This document shows positions 49,541 to 61,995 of a stretch of 64,000 nucleotides of DNA, one piece after another. The DNA comes from Lantana camara (lineage: Eukaryota; Streptophyta; Magnoliopsida; Lamiales; Verbenaceae): positions 56,885,501-56,949,500 of the forward strand of contig CM074862.1 in assembly GCA_037501455.1 (NCBI GenBank), given 5' to 3'. How positions within the stretch are numbered: position 1 is the first letter of the stretch; the number at the start of each line of letters is the position of its first letter. Position numbers and translations under genes: made by a program. The notes beneath the pieces are model-generated. The model had not been told where the DNA came from. It did no database searches and was given only the letters and a program-made list of their open reading frames with translations.

Positions 49541-50410
49541 TGTAACGCCCGAGCGCGAGACGTCACATCCCCCGTACCATGACCCGACCCGTATACGAAA
49601 TGGATTTCCATACACGTGCCGAATCATAGCGAACGGAGACATACACACTCGCTAAGCCAGGCGGGACTAACCTATAACTTAAACCCCAACAACAATCACA
49701 ACAACCAGAGCAATAAAAAGGTAGCGGAAACAACCATTCATATTTTACATATTGAGCTAGAGCTCTAGGTACCAACATGTATTCCATATATAGATTGAGC
49801 TATACGCTCTATGTACCAATAGTTCAAGAAAGATACATATAGGTACCAATATTCATGTACGCTCCATACATATACAAGTTAAAAGTAACAAAAGTAATCA
49901 AATGCGTGTAAAGGAAAGGCTAGACACGATGCAAGACTCTCCCAAACTGGTATCCCGCCTAGCATCCCCTTTCCTGCAAAAACAACTGAAACAATTCCGG
50001 GTTCAGTCTTAGACAGACTGGTGGGTATAAAATAGAGGCATAATATCATAATATTGCAGAATTGAAACACATACATGCAAGTTATAATCCTTATTCGAGG
50101 TTTAGAAGCATTTCTCCCATGCGGGAACATAAAGTACAACGAATAGGATTATAACAATCCATTCGTTCATTAGGTTATTAATAGCCCGGCGAGAGGGCGT
50201 GCATTAACTCCAACCACCACCACGTGTAATCCATTATTCATTCATTCATTCATACATTACATTCTTTCGTACACATACATTAGAACATTCATTCGTTCAT
50301 TCATATACTCCTTTTTCCTCCGGGTAGGGAACGGGTTTGCAAGGCCCGAGCCCTCATTCATTAATGCTAGAGGGGTACATGAATCCCCAAAAGCCGGGAC
50401 CCCTTTCATC

Positions 50411-50426
50411 CACTAATCTCCTAGTG
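50411..50426 (-). other. GGAGAT-loop hairpin in D 3' LTR
   Basis: Minus strand CACTA, loop GGAGAT, TAGTG. Confidence 0.6.
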
Positions 50427-50704
50427 AAATCCAGGTTGCCGAAATTGTTGGGACTAGTATATGTGGATTCCCGTCAGCCCATTCTTCCCCGGTTCACCAA
50501 TACACTAAGCCCCGGGCCCTCATTCATTGTGATCATTCATACATTTCTCGCCAAAACATTTTGGTAGGACATTCATAATAAAGGCTTTCGTTCAAAAACA
50601 TTTACTCGTTAAAACTTGGCATAGATACCTATATAGGGTTTTGGCTAAAATCTTGCATTTTAGGTGTTCGGGTCATATTGTTATCTAATAGAAGAAAAAC
50701 CCAC

Positions 50705-50767
50705 CTGATAGACAAAAGAACCCGACACGCTCTCACTGCCCGACCTCATCACCCACCGGATCAAGAT
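50705..50767 (-). other. Candidate LTR exon 2 (63 nt) of D (3' LTR)
   Basis: Minus strand acceptor TTGTTACACAG, donor ATCAG|GTGGG. Confidence 0.5.
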
Positions 50768-51129
50768 CTGTGTAACAAAGGTAGTGTGAGACTCAATCAT
50801 GACCACATTAGACGCTCGGCTATGCAATAACATGCTATGGAATGATTAAAATGCAATAATATGTTCAATTATGGTCATGAATATCATAGAGTTCAATTAA
50901 ACACATAATTCACCAAGTTTCGTTCATTATACGGTAAAACCGTATTCAATCCCGTTCATATCGTTTATACTTTCATACTTTGCATTCATAATTCATCAAT
51001 AGCATATATCAATCATAAACCAATCATAAAACGTTACTTTAACATAATCATGTTACATATAATTCATAATTACGAATAATAAACGCAAAACAAACAATAA
51101 AAGAGTTCCCCCAAAGCTGCCATTTCAAA

Positions 51130-51344
51130 TGACACGGCCGTGTTGAGTTTTCAATGGAAACGGACACGGCCGTGTCCGAGGTTTAAAATCAAAAAAATTC
51201 AAAGTCGAGGGCTTGACACGGCCGTGTTGAGTTTTCAAAGCATCTGGACACGGCTGTGTCCGAGATTTAAATTCTGAAAAATCAAAATCGAGAGCCTAAC
51301 ACGGCCGTGTCCATTTTCAGTTCAAAGCTGACACGGCCGGGTCA
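51130..51344 (-). repeat. Paired palindromic boxes in D 3' LTR (3 pairs)
   Basis: Six boxes start at 51130, 51162, 51214, 51246, 51297 and 51329 (spacings 32, 52, 32, 51, 32). The best is GGACACGGCCGTGTCC; arms GACA and TGTC, core CGGCCG with worn variants CGGCTG and CGGCCG followed by GGTCA. Confidence 0.9.
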
Positions 51345-52500
51345 GCTCGTCGTTCTGCGAGGAAAAACAGTTCGTGGGAAAAGCTTGCAAAAACAGGGGC
51401 AGCCATAAGGAAGCTCTTGTACACTCATAGACATGCTCATAATTCATAAAACTCATACAAATCATGTAATCCATTCATATATACAATAAGTCATGCATAA
51501 AATTGGCAAAAGATCATCCAATAATAATTTTTCATTAATGGCATATCATGCTATGATCAACCAACACAAAATCTTAGCATCTAGAAATGATAGGGAAGTT
51601 ACAAGCAACAATTTCCATGCATCAACTCTCACTAAAAACCAAAGATAGACATAGAATCAAGAATTCATATCATATAACTCATTTCAAACTTCTCTTCATC
51701 TCACATGAATCTCCAACCCATACAAAGATATAATCGGAAGAAAATGGAGAGGAGAAAGAGAGAAAAACATTCCATACCTTACCTAGGAAGAAGATGGAAG
51801 ATTGGTTGATCTTGAGCTTAGGGTTTGGATGATCAAAATGGAGGGTTTCTTGGAGCTTCTTCGTTGGCCTCTTGAAATGATGATGATCGATCAAAATGAG
51901 GGCAAAGGAGGAGGAGAATGCTGATATTTAGTGCTAATATGGGTAGGATTCGGGTCGGTTCAAGTCCAGTTCGTTTAGTAAACGGTTTAAACAAGTTATA
52001 AGAAACGAGGTTGTGAAAAGATTCATTGTCAAGGGTTCAAACGGTATCGAAATAATACAAGGTCAAGTTTAATGGATAGGTAACGTCGAAACGAGTTCAA
52101 CGCCTGTTACGGATCTCGATTTCGAGGTCCGGAGCTCAAGATATCGCGAAAACCGTTCAGGGTTGCCTATATTCAAATAGGTCCCTAAACTTTCAAAAAG
52201 TGGCAATTAAGCCCAAACTCAATTTTCCAATTGAGTCCAAAACATTCAAATAAGTTACAATTAAGCCCACGAATTACACGAAAAATATAATTTCATTCAA
52301 TTAATACCGAATTCACAAAATTCGTATTCTCACATTTTCATTCATATAGTCATAACACAAGTTAGAATTCATATAGAAATTTTAACAATTAAATCAAATT
52401 AGAAATAATCCAATTAGTAAAACATGATATAAACTCATATAATTAAATGAAATTGCGCACGTAACTCATACCTGCACGTGTGAGAACACGGGGCGTTACA

Positions 52501-52518
52501 ACCTCTCCCCCTTAAAAA
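52501..52518 (-). other. Element D polypurine tract
   Basis: Minus strand TTTTTAAGGGGGAGAGGT next to the 3' LTR; the same core as in family A. Confidence 0.9.
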
Positions 52519-52534
52519 GAATCCGTCCTCGGAT

Positions 52535-52749
52535 TCATTGCTCGATCGGGAACAACTCTGGATAGAACTTCTTCATTTTCTCTTCTGTTTCCCAAGTGGC
52601 TTCTTCCGTCTTATTACTTCGCCATAATACCTTCACCAAGGGAAACCGCCTGTTTCGAAGTTCTTGAAATTTCCGATCCAGAATCTTCACCGGTTTCTGA
52701 ACAAAGGTGAGATCCGGTTCAAGCTCAACCTCTTCAACCGGTATGATCA
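52535..52749 (-). pseudogene. pol: Element D pol, C-terminal chromodomain-like tail
   Basis: Minus-strand frame from the D2 insertion point to a stop at 52535: [37 protein letters not shown] and [18 protein letters not shown], the conserved tail that follows integrase in Tekay elements. It continues the frame that breaks at 55695; both sides share the GATCA duplication. Ends 17 bp before the polypurine tract, the expected place, so this terminus is intact. Upstream, within D2, the frame runs on only by chance. Confidence 0.88.
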
Positions 52750-53644
52750 TGTAGCACCCGAGCGCGAGGAACCACATCCCCCCGCACCATGACCCGACCC
52801 GTATATGAAATGGATTTCCATACACGTGCTGAATCATAGCGAACGGGGACATACACACACTCTAAGCCAGGCGGGACTATCCTATCACTTAAACCGCAAT
52901 CACCACAACAATCAGAGTAGTAGCATAACATAAAATGCGAAAGCAATAAATCATATATAGTAGATTGAGCTATATGCTCTAGGTACCAACAGTTATATCA
53001 TATATCGAGCTATATGCTCTATGTACCAACATTTAAATTCATGAAAGTTAAAATTCAATACCATTACGCTCCAAATCAGTATTTGTATGCCATCACGGCT
53101 CAAAACAATATCCATATACAATAACCAAAAGTACGAGTATGCAAGTGTAACACCAAAATACTAGAGCTAGAAGCAAATGCAAGACCTACGACTCGAATTC
53201 CCGCCTAGCTCCCTTGACACCAGCACAAAACAACTGAAAACCAAACGGGCTTAGTCCAAAAGGGACTGGTGGGTATAAAACAGGGCATAAATAGTATATA
53301 TGACAGTAATTAAACAATCACATGCAAGCTATAATCCCAAATGAGGTTTTAAAGAACTTCCCCAAGTGGGTGAATGAAACTCATTAAAAGGGATTATAAC
53401 GAATCATTAACATTAGGTCATTATTGGCTCAGCGAGTGGGAGTACATTATCTCCAACCAACACCTTGTGTCAAACATTCAAACATTCTTTCATTCATTTT
53501 GTTCATGCATTTCAATCTTGTGTGCACATTCATTAACATTTACACCTTCTTCCTCCGGTTTGGTAACGGACTTGCAAGACCCGACCACCCATTCATGGAC
53601 CAAAAGGGGTTACATGACTCCCCAGATGGCGCTCAGCATCCATT

Positions 53645-53665
53645 CCTCGCTAACTCCTAACGAGG
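53645..53665 (-). other. GGAGT-loop hairpin in D2
   Basis: Minus strand CCTCGTTA, loop GGAGT, TAGCGAGG (one wobble pair). Confidence 0.6.
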
Positions 53666-53949
53666 TCCGGTTACGCCGTTAATTTGGTGCAACTAACGTG
53701 AAGGATCACCGTCGGCCCACGCCTCCCCGGATAGCCACTCACACTAAGTCCCTGGGCCCCATTCGTGCATAACATTCATTCTTTCTTTTCTCGCCAAAAC
53801 ATTTGGTAGGATTTAGAAATTAAAGCTTTACGTTGTAAACATTTACTCTATGAAAATGACTCTATATATATATATATACATTTTGGTCTAAAACTTTTCA
53901 CATTAAAGGTATTTATAGGGTCATATAGCTATGTAGAAGAAAAACCCAC

Positions 53950-54014
53950 CTCGAACTGCAAAAGAAGAGCACACGAGCCTCACTGATCGGCCTCGTCTCC
54001 AAAGGAATCAAAAT
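53950..54014 (-). other. Candidate LTR exon 2 (65 nt) of D2
   Basis: Minus strand acceptor CTGTCTTGCACAG, donor TTCGAG|GTGGG; first donor CCAAG|GTGAG at 54979. Confidence 0.5.
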
Positions 54015-54296
54015 CTGTGCAAGACAGGTGAAGTGAGACTCATAATGACCAAATAAGACGCTCGACAATGCCATGCTTATGATATGAACGCATAAAACAA
54101 ATATAATGGACAAGTTCATGTGCACTATTAATGTCTTAAAACATATAACCGTTCACAACTTTCATGCTTGCATTCTTGCATTTATAAAACAATCATAACA
54201 TAGCTAAATTGGAATCACGTTCCATATAATCCACAAATACGAGCCATGCATGCCATTCAAGCAAGAAAAGAGACTTCCCAAGGCTGCCATTTCAAA

Positions 54297-54512
54297 TGAC
54301 ACGGCCGTGTTGAGTTTCAAAGGGAAATAGACACGGCCGTGTCCGAGGTTTAAAAATCAGAAAATTCAAAGTCGAGGGCTTGACACGGCTATGTTGGGTT
54401 TTCAAAGGATTTGGACACGACCGTGTCCGAGGTTAAAATCTGAAAAACAACAAAGTCGAGAGCCTAACACGGCCGTGTTCATTTTCAGTATAAAGCTGAC
54501 ACGGCCGTGTCA
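54297..54512 (-). repeat. Paired palindromic boxes in D2 (3 pairs)
   Basis: Six boxes start at 54297, 54329, 54381, 54413, 54465 and 54497: spacings 32, 52, 32, 52, 32, as in D, although the intervening sequence has diverged. Cores CGGCCG, CGGCTA and CGACCG. Confidence 0.9.
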
Positions 54513-55694
54513 GCTCATCGTTTTGAAAGGGAAAACAGAGCAGCAGCTCTGTTTCTGCGTGGGAAAAGCTTTGAAGAACAGGGCAGCCCTAAGGAAACTC
54601 TTAGATACCAACTAGACACGTTTTCAAGCCACATAATTCGTACAAATCTTGCAATTCATTCATATATGCAAGAATCCATATCCAAAGTTGGCAAAAGATC
54701 AATCAATGACAAGCTTTCATTCATGGAAGCTTCAAGCTCCTCCAATGGCAACTCATGCTATAGTCCACCAACATTAAATCCAAGCATAAAGAATTGATAA
54801 GGAAGCTTCAAACATCATTCATCATGCATCAAACCTCATCTTAACTCATGGAAACCAAAGGTCAAACCAAACCCTCAACTCATGCTCATATATTCAAACA
54901 CATGAATACTCAACTTCTAACATGCTTCACTTAGATGAAAATATAGAGGGGAAGATGGAGATTACAAATCCTAACTCACCTTGGAAAAAGATCGGATGGA
55001 AGCTAGACTTGAGCTCAAACTTGGTTGATCAAGAATGGAGGGTTTCTTGAGAGTGCTTCCTTGCCCCTTGCCTTGGCTGATTTTGATCGATCAAATGGGG
55101 AGTAGGAGTGCTGATATCTAGTATAGAAATGGGTAGGATACGGGTTGGTCCAAGTCCGGTTCGTTTAAGAAAAGGTTCAAGCAAGTTATAAAATCGGGTT
55201 ATGGAATGGTTTGTTGTCGAAGGTTCAAATGATATCAAAAAGGTACAAGGTCATGTTCAAAGGATAGGTAACGTCGAAACAAGTTCAACACCGGTTACGG
55301 ATCTCGATTTCGAGGTCCGGAGCTCAAGATATCACGAAAACCGTTCAGGGTTGCCTATTATACAAATAGGTCCCTAAACTTACAAAAAGTGGCAATTAAG
55401 CCCAAACTCAATTTCCAATTGAGTCCAAAACATTCAAATATCTAACAATTAAGCCCACGGAATACACGGAACACGTAATTTCATTCAATTGACACCACAA
55501 TCACAGAATTCACATTTTCACAAGTCCGATCACATAGTCATAGCTCAAATAGACAATCATAAGTAATTTTAAACAAATAAATGAAATTATAAACAAATTC
55601 AATTGACAAAATAAAATATAAAATCATATAATTAACTATAAATGCGCACGTAACACTTACCTGCACGTGTGAAAACTCGGGCCGTCACAGATCA

Positions 55695-58600
55695 CGGACT
55701 CATCGGGATAGTACTTCCGAAGTTGTGATACATGGAAGACATTGTGAATACCCGTTAAGCTTGGAGGCAAATCCAATCTGTAAGCTGTATCTCCGATTCT
55801 CTCTAAAATCTCATAAGGTCCCAAATATCGGGGATTCAACTTTCCTCCTTTTCCAATTCGGGTAAATCCTTTCCGAGGTGAAGCTTTCAGGAATACCCTA
55901 TCCCCAACTTCAAATTCAAGATCTTTCCTTCGCTTATCTGCATAACTTTTCTGTCGATCTTGAGCTACCTTCATCCGTTGTCGGATAATCTGAACATTTC
56001 CAATAGCATCCTGAATAGCCTTGGAAGGTTTATCTTTCCTTTCACCTCTTTGTACCCCTTCTTGCTTACTCCACTTCCACTCTTCCAAATCGAAAAATAA
56101 CGGAGATCGGCACTTCCTTCCATAAAGAAACTCATACGGTGCCATTTCTATCGAAGCTTGATAACTGTTATTGTAGGCAAACTCAATCAAGGGCAATTGT
56201 TCATTCAATGAACTCGAGAAATCCAACGCACACGCCCTTAACATATCCTCAAGATATCTGATTAATCTTTCGGATTGCCCGTCAGTCTGTGGATGAAAAG
56301 CTGTACTGAACTGAAGCTTAGTTCCCAAACACTTCTGTAACTCTTGCCAGAACTTAGAAGTGAATCTCGGATCCCTGTCTGAAACAATACTAGCTGGCAC
56401 TCCATGTAACCGAACAATCTCATCACAATACCTCTTAGCCAGCTTACCTATCTTATCTGACATCCGAACTGCGAGAAAATGTGCTGATTTGGTTAACCTG
56501 TCCACGATTACCCAAATTCCATCGAATCCACCTTTCACTCTAGGTAAACCCGATACAAAATCCATCACAATCTATTCCCATCTCCATTCGGGAATAGGTA
56601 ATGGCTGTAACAATCCTGACGGCTTCTGATGCTCAGCTTTCACTAGCTGACAAGTCAGGCAATGCTTCACATAACTCACTACATCTCTCTTCAATCCGTT
56701 CCACTAATAATACTGTTTCAAGTCCCGATACATCTTGTTTCCACCAGGATGTACCGAATAGACAGTTTTATGAGCTTCCTCCAAAATAGCTCTTCTCAAC
56801 TCCTTCGGAACTACCACCCTGTCCTTAAATCGAAAGATTCCCGTATCATCGAATCCAAACGGACACTCGGAGTCTGATCGAGCCTTCTCAATCAACTTCT
56901 GAATCTGAACATCCGTCCGTTGTGCTTCAAATATCTGTTGTCTTAACTCTGGACATACTGAGATATTACCAATACGAGCTTTTATCTTAACCAATTCCAT
57001 TGGTTGTCCAATATTTAACTTTAAATTGGATACACTAGCCTTCCTGCTCAACGCATCCGCGACCACATTAGCTTTGCCTGGGTGATACTTAATCACACAA
57101 TCATAGTCCTCGAGAGTCTCCATCCACCTTCGTTGCCTTCTATTCAACTCCTTCTGAGAAAATAAATACTGAAGACTCTTATGATCGGTGAAAATCTCAA
57201 ATGAAGTTCCATACAAGTAATGTCTCCACTTCCCCAAGGCAAAAATCACCGCTGCAAGTTCAAGGTCGTGAGTGGGGTAATTCTTCTCATGCTCTTTCAA
57301 TTTCCTAGAGGCATAAGCAATTACTCTCCCATTTTGCATCAAAACACAACCTAAGCCTTCATGGGAAGCATCTGTATACACCATAAACCCTTCAATACCA
57401 TCCGGAAGTGCAAGTATCGATGCAGAAGTTAACTTATCTTTCAAGAGCTGAAAACTGGCTTCACACTTCTCATCCCACTTAAACCGAACTTCTTTCTTGG
57501 TTAATCGGGTTAACGGAGCCGCTATCTTAGAAAAATCCTTAACAAACCTTCGGTAATAGCCGGCTAAACCCAAGAAACTTCGGATCTCAGAAACATTCTT
57601 AGGACTCTGCCACTTCGAAACTGCCTCTATTTTTGAAGGATCCACTTCTAATCCTTTGCTCGAAATGATATGTCCCAAGAAACTCACCCTGTAAATCCAA
57701 AACTCGCATTTACTGAACTTTGCATAAAGCTGGTTATCTCTTAAAGCTTCCAATACCAATCTCAAATGCCGAGCATGATCCTCTTATGACCTTGAGTACA
57801 CCAAAATATCATCGATGAAGATCACAACAAACTTATCCAAATACGGCCGGAAAATCCGATGCATCATGTCCATAAAAGTTGCCGGCGCGTTAGTTAATCC
57901 AAATGGCATCACCACGAATTCATAATGTCCATACCGGGTATTAAATCCTGTCTTAGGAATATCTTCCTCCTTGATCTTTAGCTGATAATATCCTTGCCTC
58001 AAATCGATCTTGGAATACACTCTTGACCCTTGTAGCATATCAAACAATCCTCTATATTAGGCAATGGATATTTATTCTTTACCGTCATCCGATTCAACTC
58101 CCGGTAGTCAATGCACATCCTCAAGGTTCCATCTTTCTTCTTAATAAAGAGAACCGGTGCGCCCCACGGTGACAAACTCGGCCGAATATAACCGTTCTTG
58201 AGAAGATCTTCCAACTGAACTTTTAACTCCAGTAACTCTGCCGGTGCCATCCGGTAAGGAGTCTTAGAGTAAGGTTCAGATCCCGGATATAAGTCTATTA
58301 TAAATTCGATCTCTCGATCCGGAGGTAAAGAACCTAAAACTTCGGGAAACACTTCCAGATATTCCTTCACCACTTCTGTCTCTTCGAGTTTCACCTGATC
58401 TTTCGGCTTATTCAAGATATAGGTAATAAATCCCGTTGCCCCATTCCTTATCAACTTATGAGCCTCATTAAACGACTAAAGAGGTGCACTCTCTGCTTCT
58501 TTCCTTACTACCACTTCTTCTCCCAACTTGACTGTCTTGGAGAAATAATCAACCGTGGCGTGGTACCAAAACAACCAATCCATTCCCAGAATAACCCCAT

Positions 58601-58900
58601 ATCTTTTCATCGGCATTACCACCAAATCTGCCTGATATTCTCCGCCTTCAAACCCAAACACACAGTCTCTGACCACCCGATCTGTCTCAAGACTTCCACC
58701 CAATGGCGAACTCACCACATAACAAGCATTCAAACACGTAACAGGCAAACACAAAGTATCAATTAATTTGCAAGATATAAAAGAATGAGTAGCGCCAGGG
58801 TGAAATAATGCATGTATGTTCGTGTTATGGATGCATATCGTACCTTCCACCATAGCATTGGGATTGGCTTCCACATCTTGCTCTTCACCCGCAAGGGCAT
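55695..58900 (-). pseudogene. pol: Element D pol: protease, RT, RNase H, integrase
   Basis: Minus strand. The protease active site reads FHPGATHSF (about 58800), with the catalytic Asp replaced by His. RT has CIDYRELNR, a frameshift near 58045, then [11 protein letters not shown] and FIDDILVYS (about 57800). RNase H has VYTDASHEG and VVADALSRK. Integrase has MDFVSG, SDRDPRF and DGQSERL, then [20 protein letters not shown]. In-frame stops are at 58476, 57784, 56704 (Trp to TAG) and 56572 (Gln to TAG). The frame is broken at 55694 by D2 and resumes at 52744. Non-functional but complete in domain content. Confidence 0.9.
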
Positions 58901-59965
58901 ATGCAGGAGCTAGGATCATCGGCCTCTGAGCTCCCGGTTGACAGCCTGGAGTCTTATCTGGACAAGTATTGGCCATATGTGTCGTCTTCCCACAAATCAG
59001 ACACTGTCCCAACCTCCTTCTGCAAGTGTTGTAAGTGTGAGTAGGACCTCCACAATACATACAAGGTGGCCTATCATGTCGAGGATCATTAGCAGCTGGC
59101 GGTGCTTGTGGCTTCGGCGGTGCAGCTACTGTAGGTCGAAACCTCTGGTTTTGCCCTTGAAATGGCTGAGGAGGGGATACCATAGGCCTCTTCCCTTTTC
59201 CAAACCCCGACCTTGTCCCATTTGCATACGAGGTAAGGGGTCCTTTTTGTTGTACTCCTCTTCCAATACCAGAGCCCTTTGTACAGTGTTAGCGAAAGAT
59301 TCGAAGTTATGGCCCGCGTGCCCATGCCTCAGATCCTGTCTCAATCCAGCTATAAACTTCTTTCCCTTTCTCTTTTCATCCCTTGTAATGTGAGGTGCAT
59401 ACTTGCCAAGCCTGTTGAAAAGAGAAAGATATTGAGCCACCGTTCGAGTCCCTTGCTTTAGATCCATAAACTCTTGTTCTTTCCTTTCTCGAACGACCTC
59501 GGGCACAAAAGCTTCTCTAAACTCCCTTAGAAACACTTCCCAATTAATTTCTTCTCCTTCCACCTCGAGCTTCTCTCTAGTATGTTCCCACCAATCATAC
59601 GCCTCCCCATCCAGTTGGAAAATAGCAAACTGGGCCTTCTCTTGAGATGTGAATTGTCTAACATTAAAAATCCTCTCAATCCTTGTGAGCCATCCTTCCG
59701 ATATAGCATCATCCACCGAACCGGAAAACCTTGGTGAGTTATAACTCAAAAACAACCCATGATGATCTCTCGGGTTATTTGGAGGAGGTGTTTGATGTTC
59801 AACTTGCGGTTGTACTGGAGGATCCTGAGCCCTTCTATGCTCCACGTAATTATATACCGCTTCCATAAAATGCTCCATATTCATAGGCGGTTGTGGAGGA
59901 TTAGGAGAACGATCTCTATGATGATGACGATCCGGAGACCTTTCCCGATGTCTTCTAGGAGGCAT
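58901..59965 (-). pseudogene. gag: Element D gag with two zinc knuckles, one frameshift
   Basis: Minus strand. Starts MPPRRHRERSPDRHHHRD (59965), preceded by an in-frame Met three codons upstream that I do not prefer. Capsid-like blocks WLTRIERIF, AQFAIFQLDGEAYDWW and EFMDLKQGTRTVAQY follow. The frame changes near 59150, after which a Pro-rich linker leads to two zinc knuckles, CMYCGGPTHTYNTC and CLICGKTTHMANTC (about 58960-59070). Same plan as E gag. Runs into the protease without a stop. Confidence 0.85.
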
Positions 59966-60162
59966 CCTGTTCACTCAAACACTAACATGCGTGCTAGATT
60001 TAGTTCATGCGTGACAATGCATTAAATCAATCAATCATTCAAGTCAGAGATCGAAACACCTTATCACATAAAAATGCAAATGATCCAAATTACAAGTAAT
60101 TCCTACAGGCGAACGACCTACTGACTCCACACGACACTAGAACCCTGGTTTTGCAACCTTGG

Positions 60163-60174
60163 GCTCTGATACCA
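60163..60174 (-). other. Element D primer-binding site
   Basis: Minus strand TGGTATCAGAGC, nine bases inside the 5' LTR end at 60184. Confidence 0.93.
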
Positions 60175-61061
60175 CTCAAACGATGTAACGCCCGAGCGCG
60201 AGACGTCACATCCCCCGCACCATGACCCGACCCGTATACGAAATGGATTTCCATACACGTGCCGAATCATATCGAACAGAGACATACTCGCTAAGCCAGG
60301 CGGGACTAACCTATAACTTAAACCCCAACAACAATCACAACAACCAGAGCAATAAAAAGGTAGCGGAAGCAATCATTCATATTTTACATATTGAGCTAGA
60401 GCTCTAGGTACCAACATGTATTCCATATATAGATTGAGCTATACGCTCTATGTACCAATAGTTCAAGAAAGATACATATAGGTACCAATATTCATGTACG
60501 CTCCATACATATACAATTTAAAAGTAACAAAAGTAATCAAATGCGTGTAAAGGAAAGGCTAGACACGATGCAAGACTCTCCTAAACTGGTATCCCGCCTA
60601 GCATCCCCTTTCCTACAAAAACAACTGAAACAACTCCGGGTTCAGTCTTAGACAGACTGGTGGGTATAAAATAGAGGCATAATATCATAATATTGCGGAA
60701 TTGAAACACATACATGCAAGTTATAATCCTTATTCGAGGTTTAGAAGCATTTCTCCCAAGCGGGAACATAAAGTACAACGAATAGGATTATAACAATCCA
60801 TTCGTTCATTAGGTCATTAATAGCCCGGCGAGAGGGCGTGCATTAACTCCAACCACGACCACGTGTAATCCATTACTCATTCATTCATTCATTCATTCAT
60901 TCATACATTACATTCTTTCGTGCACACACATTAGAACATTCATTCGTTCATTCATATACTCTTTTTTCCTCCGGGTAGGGAACGGGTTTGCAAGGCCCGA
61001 GCCCTCATTCATTAATGCTAGAGGGGTACATGAATCCCCAAAAGCCAGGACCCCTTTCATC

Positions 61062-61077
61062 CACTAATCTCCTAGTG
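61062..61077 (-). other. GGAGAT-loop hairpin in D 5' LTR
   Basis: Minus strand CACTA, loop GGAGAT, TAGTG. Confidence 0.6.
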
Positions 61078-61355
61078 AAATCCAGGTTGCCGAAATTGTT
61101 GGGACTAGTATATGTGGATTCCCGTCAGCCCATGCTTCCCCGGTTCACCAATACACTAAGCCCCGGGCCCTCATTCATTGTGATCGTTCATACATTCCTC
61201 GCCAAAACATTTTGGTAGGACATTCATAATAAAGGCTTTCGTTCAAAAACATTTGCTCGTTAAAACTTGGCATAAATACCTATATAGGGTTTTGGCTAAA
61301 ATCTTGCACATTAGGTGTTCGGGTCATATTGTTATCTAATAGAAGAAAAACCCAC

Positions 61356-61418
61356 CTGATAGATAAAAGAACCCGACACGCTCTCACTGCCCGACCTCGT
61401 CACCCACCGGATCAAGAT
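61356..61418 (-). other. Candidate LTR exon 2 (63 nt) of D (5' LTR)
   Basis: Minus strand acceptor TTTGTCACACAG, donor ATCAG|GTGGG. Implied introns 62471-61419 and 61355-60613. Confidence 0.5.
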
Positions 61419-61780
61419 CTGTGTGACAAAGGTAGTGTGAGACTCAATCATGACCACATTAGACGCTCGGCTATGCAATAACATGCTATGGAATGCTTAA
61501 AATGCAATAATATGTTCAATTATGGTCATGAATATCATAAAGTTCAATTAAACATATAATTCACCAAGTTTCGTTCATTCTACGGTAAAACCGTATTCAA
61601 TCCCGTTCATATCGTTCATACTTTCATACTTTGTATTCATAACTCATCAATAGCATATATCAATCATAAACCAATCATAAAACATTACTTTAACATAATC
61701 ATGTTACATATAATTCATAATTACGATTAATAAACGCAAAACAAACAATAAAAGAGTTCCCCCAAAGCTGCCATTTCAAA

Positions 61781-61995
61781 TGACACGGCCGTGTTGAGTT
61801 TTCAAAGGAAACGGACACGGACGTGTCCGAGGTTTACAATCAGAAAAATTCAAAGTCGAGGGCTTGACACGGCCGTGTTGAGTTTTCAAAGCATTTGGAC
61901 ACGGCCGTGTCCGAGATTTAAATTCTGAAAAATCAAAATCGAGAGCCTAACACGGCCGTGTCCATTTTCAGTTCAAAGCTGACACGGCCGTGTCA
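61781..61995 (-). repeat. Paired palindromic boxes in D 5' LTR (3 pairs)
   Basis: Starts 61781, 61813, 61865, 61897, 61948 and 61980: spacings 32, 52, 32, 51, 32, the same as in the 3' LTR. One core is CGGACG, the others CGGCCG. Confidence 0.9.

Larger units (their letters stand above)
49541..52500 (-). repeat. Element D 3' LTR (2960 bp)
   Basis: Nearly the same as 60184-63189 but with small deletions (for example near 51535 and 51370). Contains hairpin 50411-50426, candidate exon 50705-50767, boxes 51130-51344 and candidate donor CTAG|GTAAG near 51782 (minus). Confidence 0.9.
52750..55689 (-). repeat. D2: solo LTR inserted in D integrase
   Basis: A 2940-bp LTR without internal region, beginning on the plus strand TGTAGCACCC and ending GGCCGTCACA, flanked by the perfect duplication GATCA (52745-52749 and 55690-55694). 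It is clearly related to the D LTR but diverged, so it is a separate subfamily. Solo LTRs form by recombination between the two LTRs of one element. Confidence 0.93.

Noticed and set aside
51130..51344. CRISPR-like look of regularly spaced repeats in D, D2 and H
   Set aside because: The repeats are short palindromes with alternating 32 and 52 bp spacing, the intervening DNA is the same between the two LTRs of one element, and the context is a plant retrotransposon with no cas genes.
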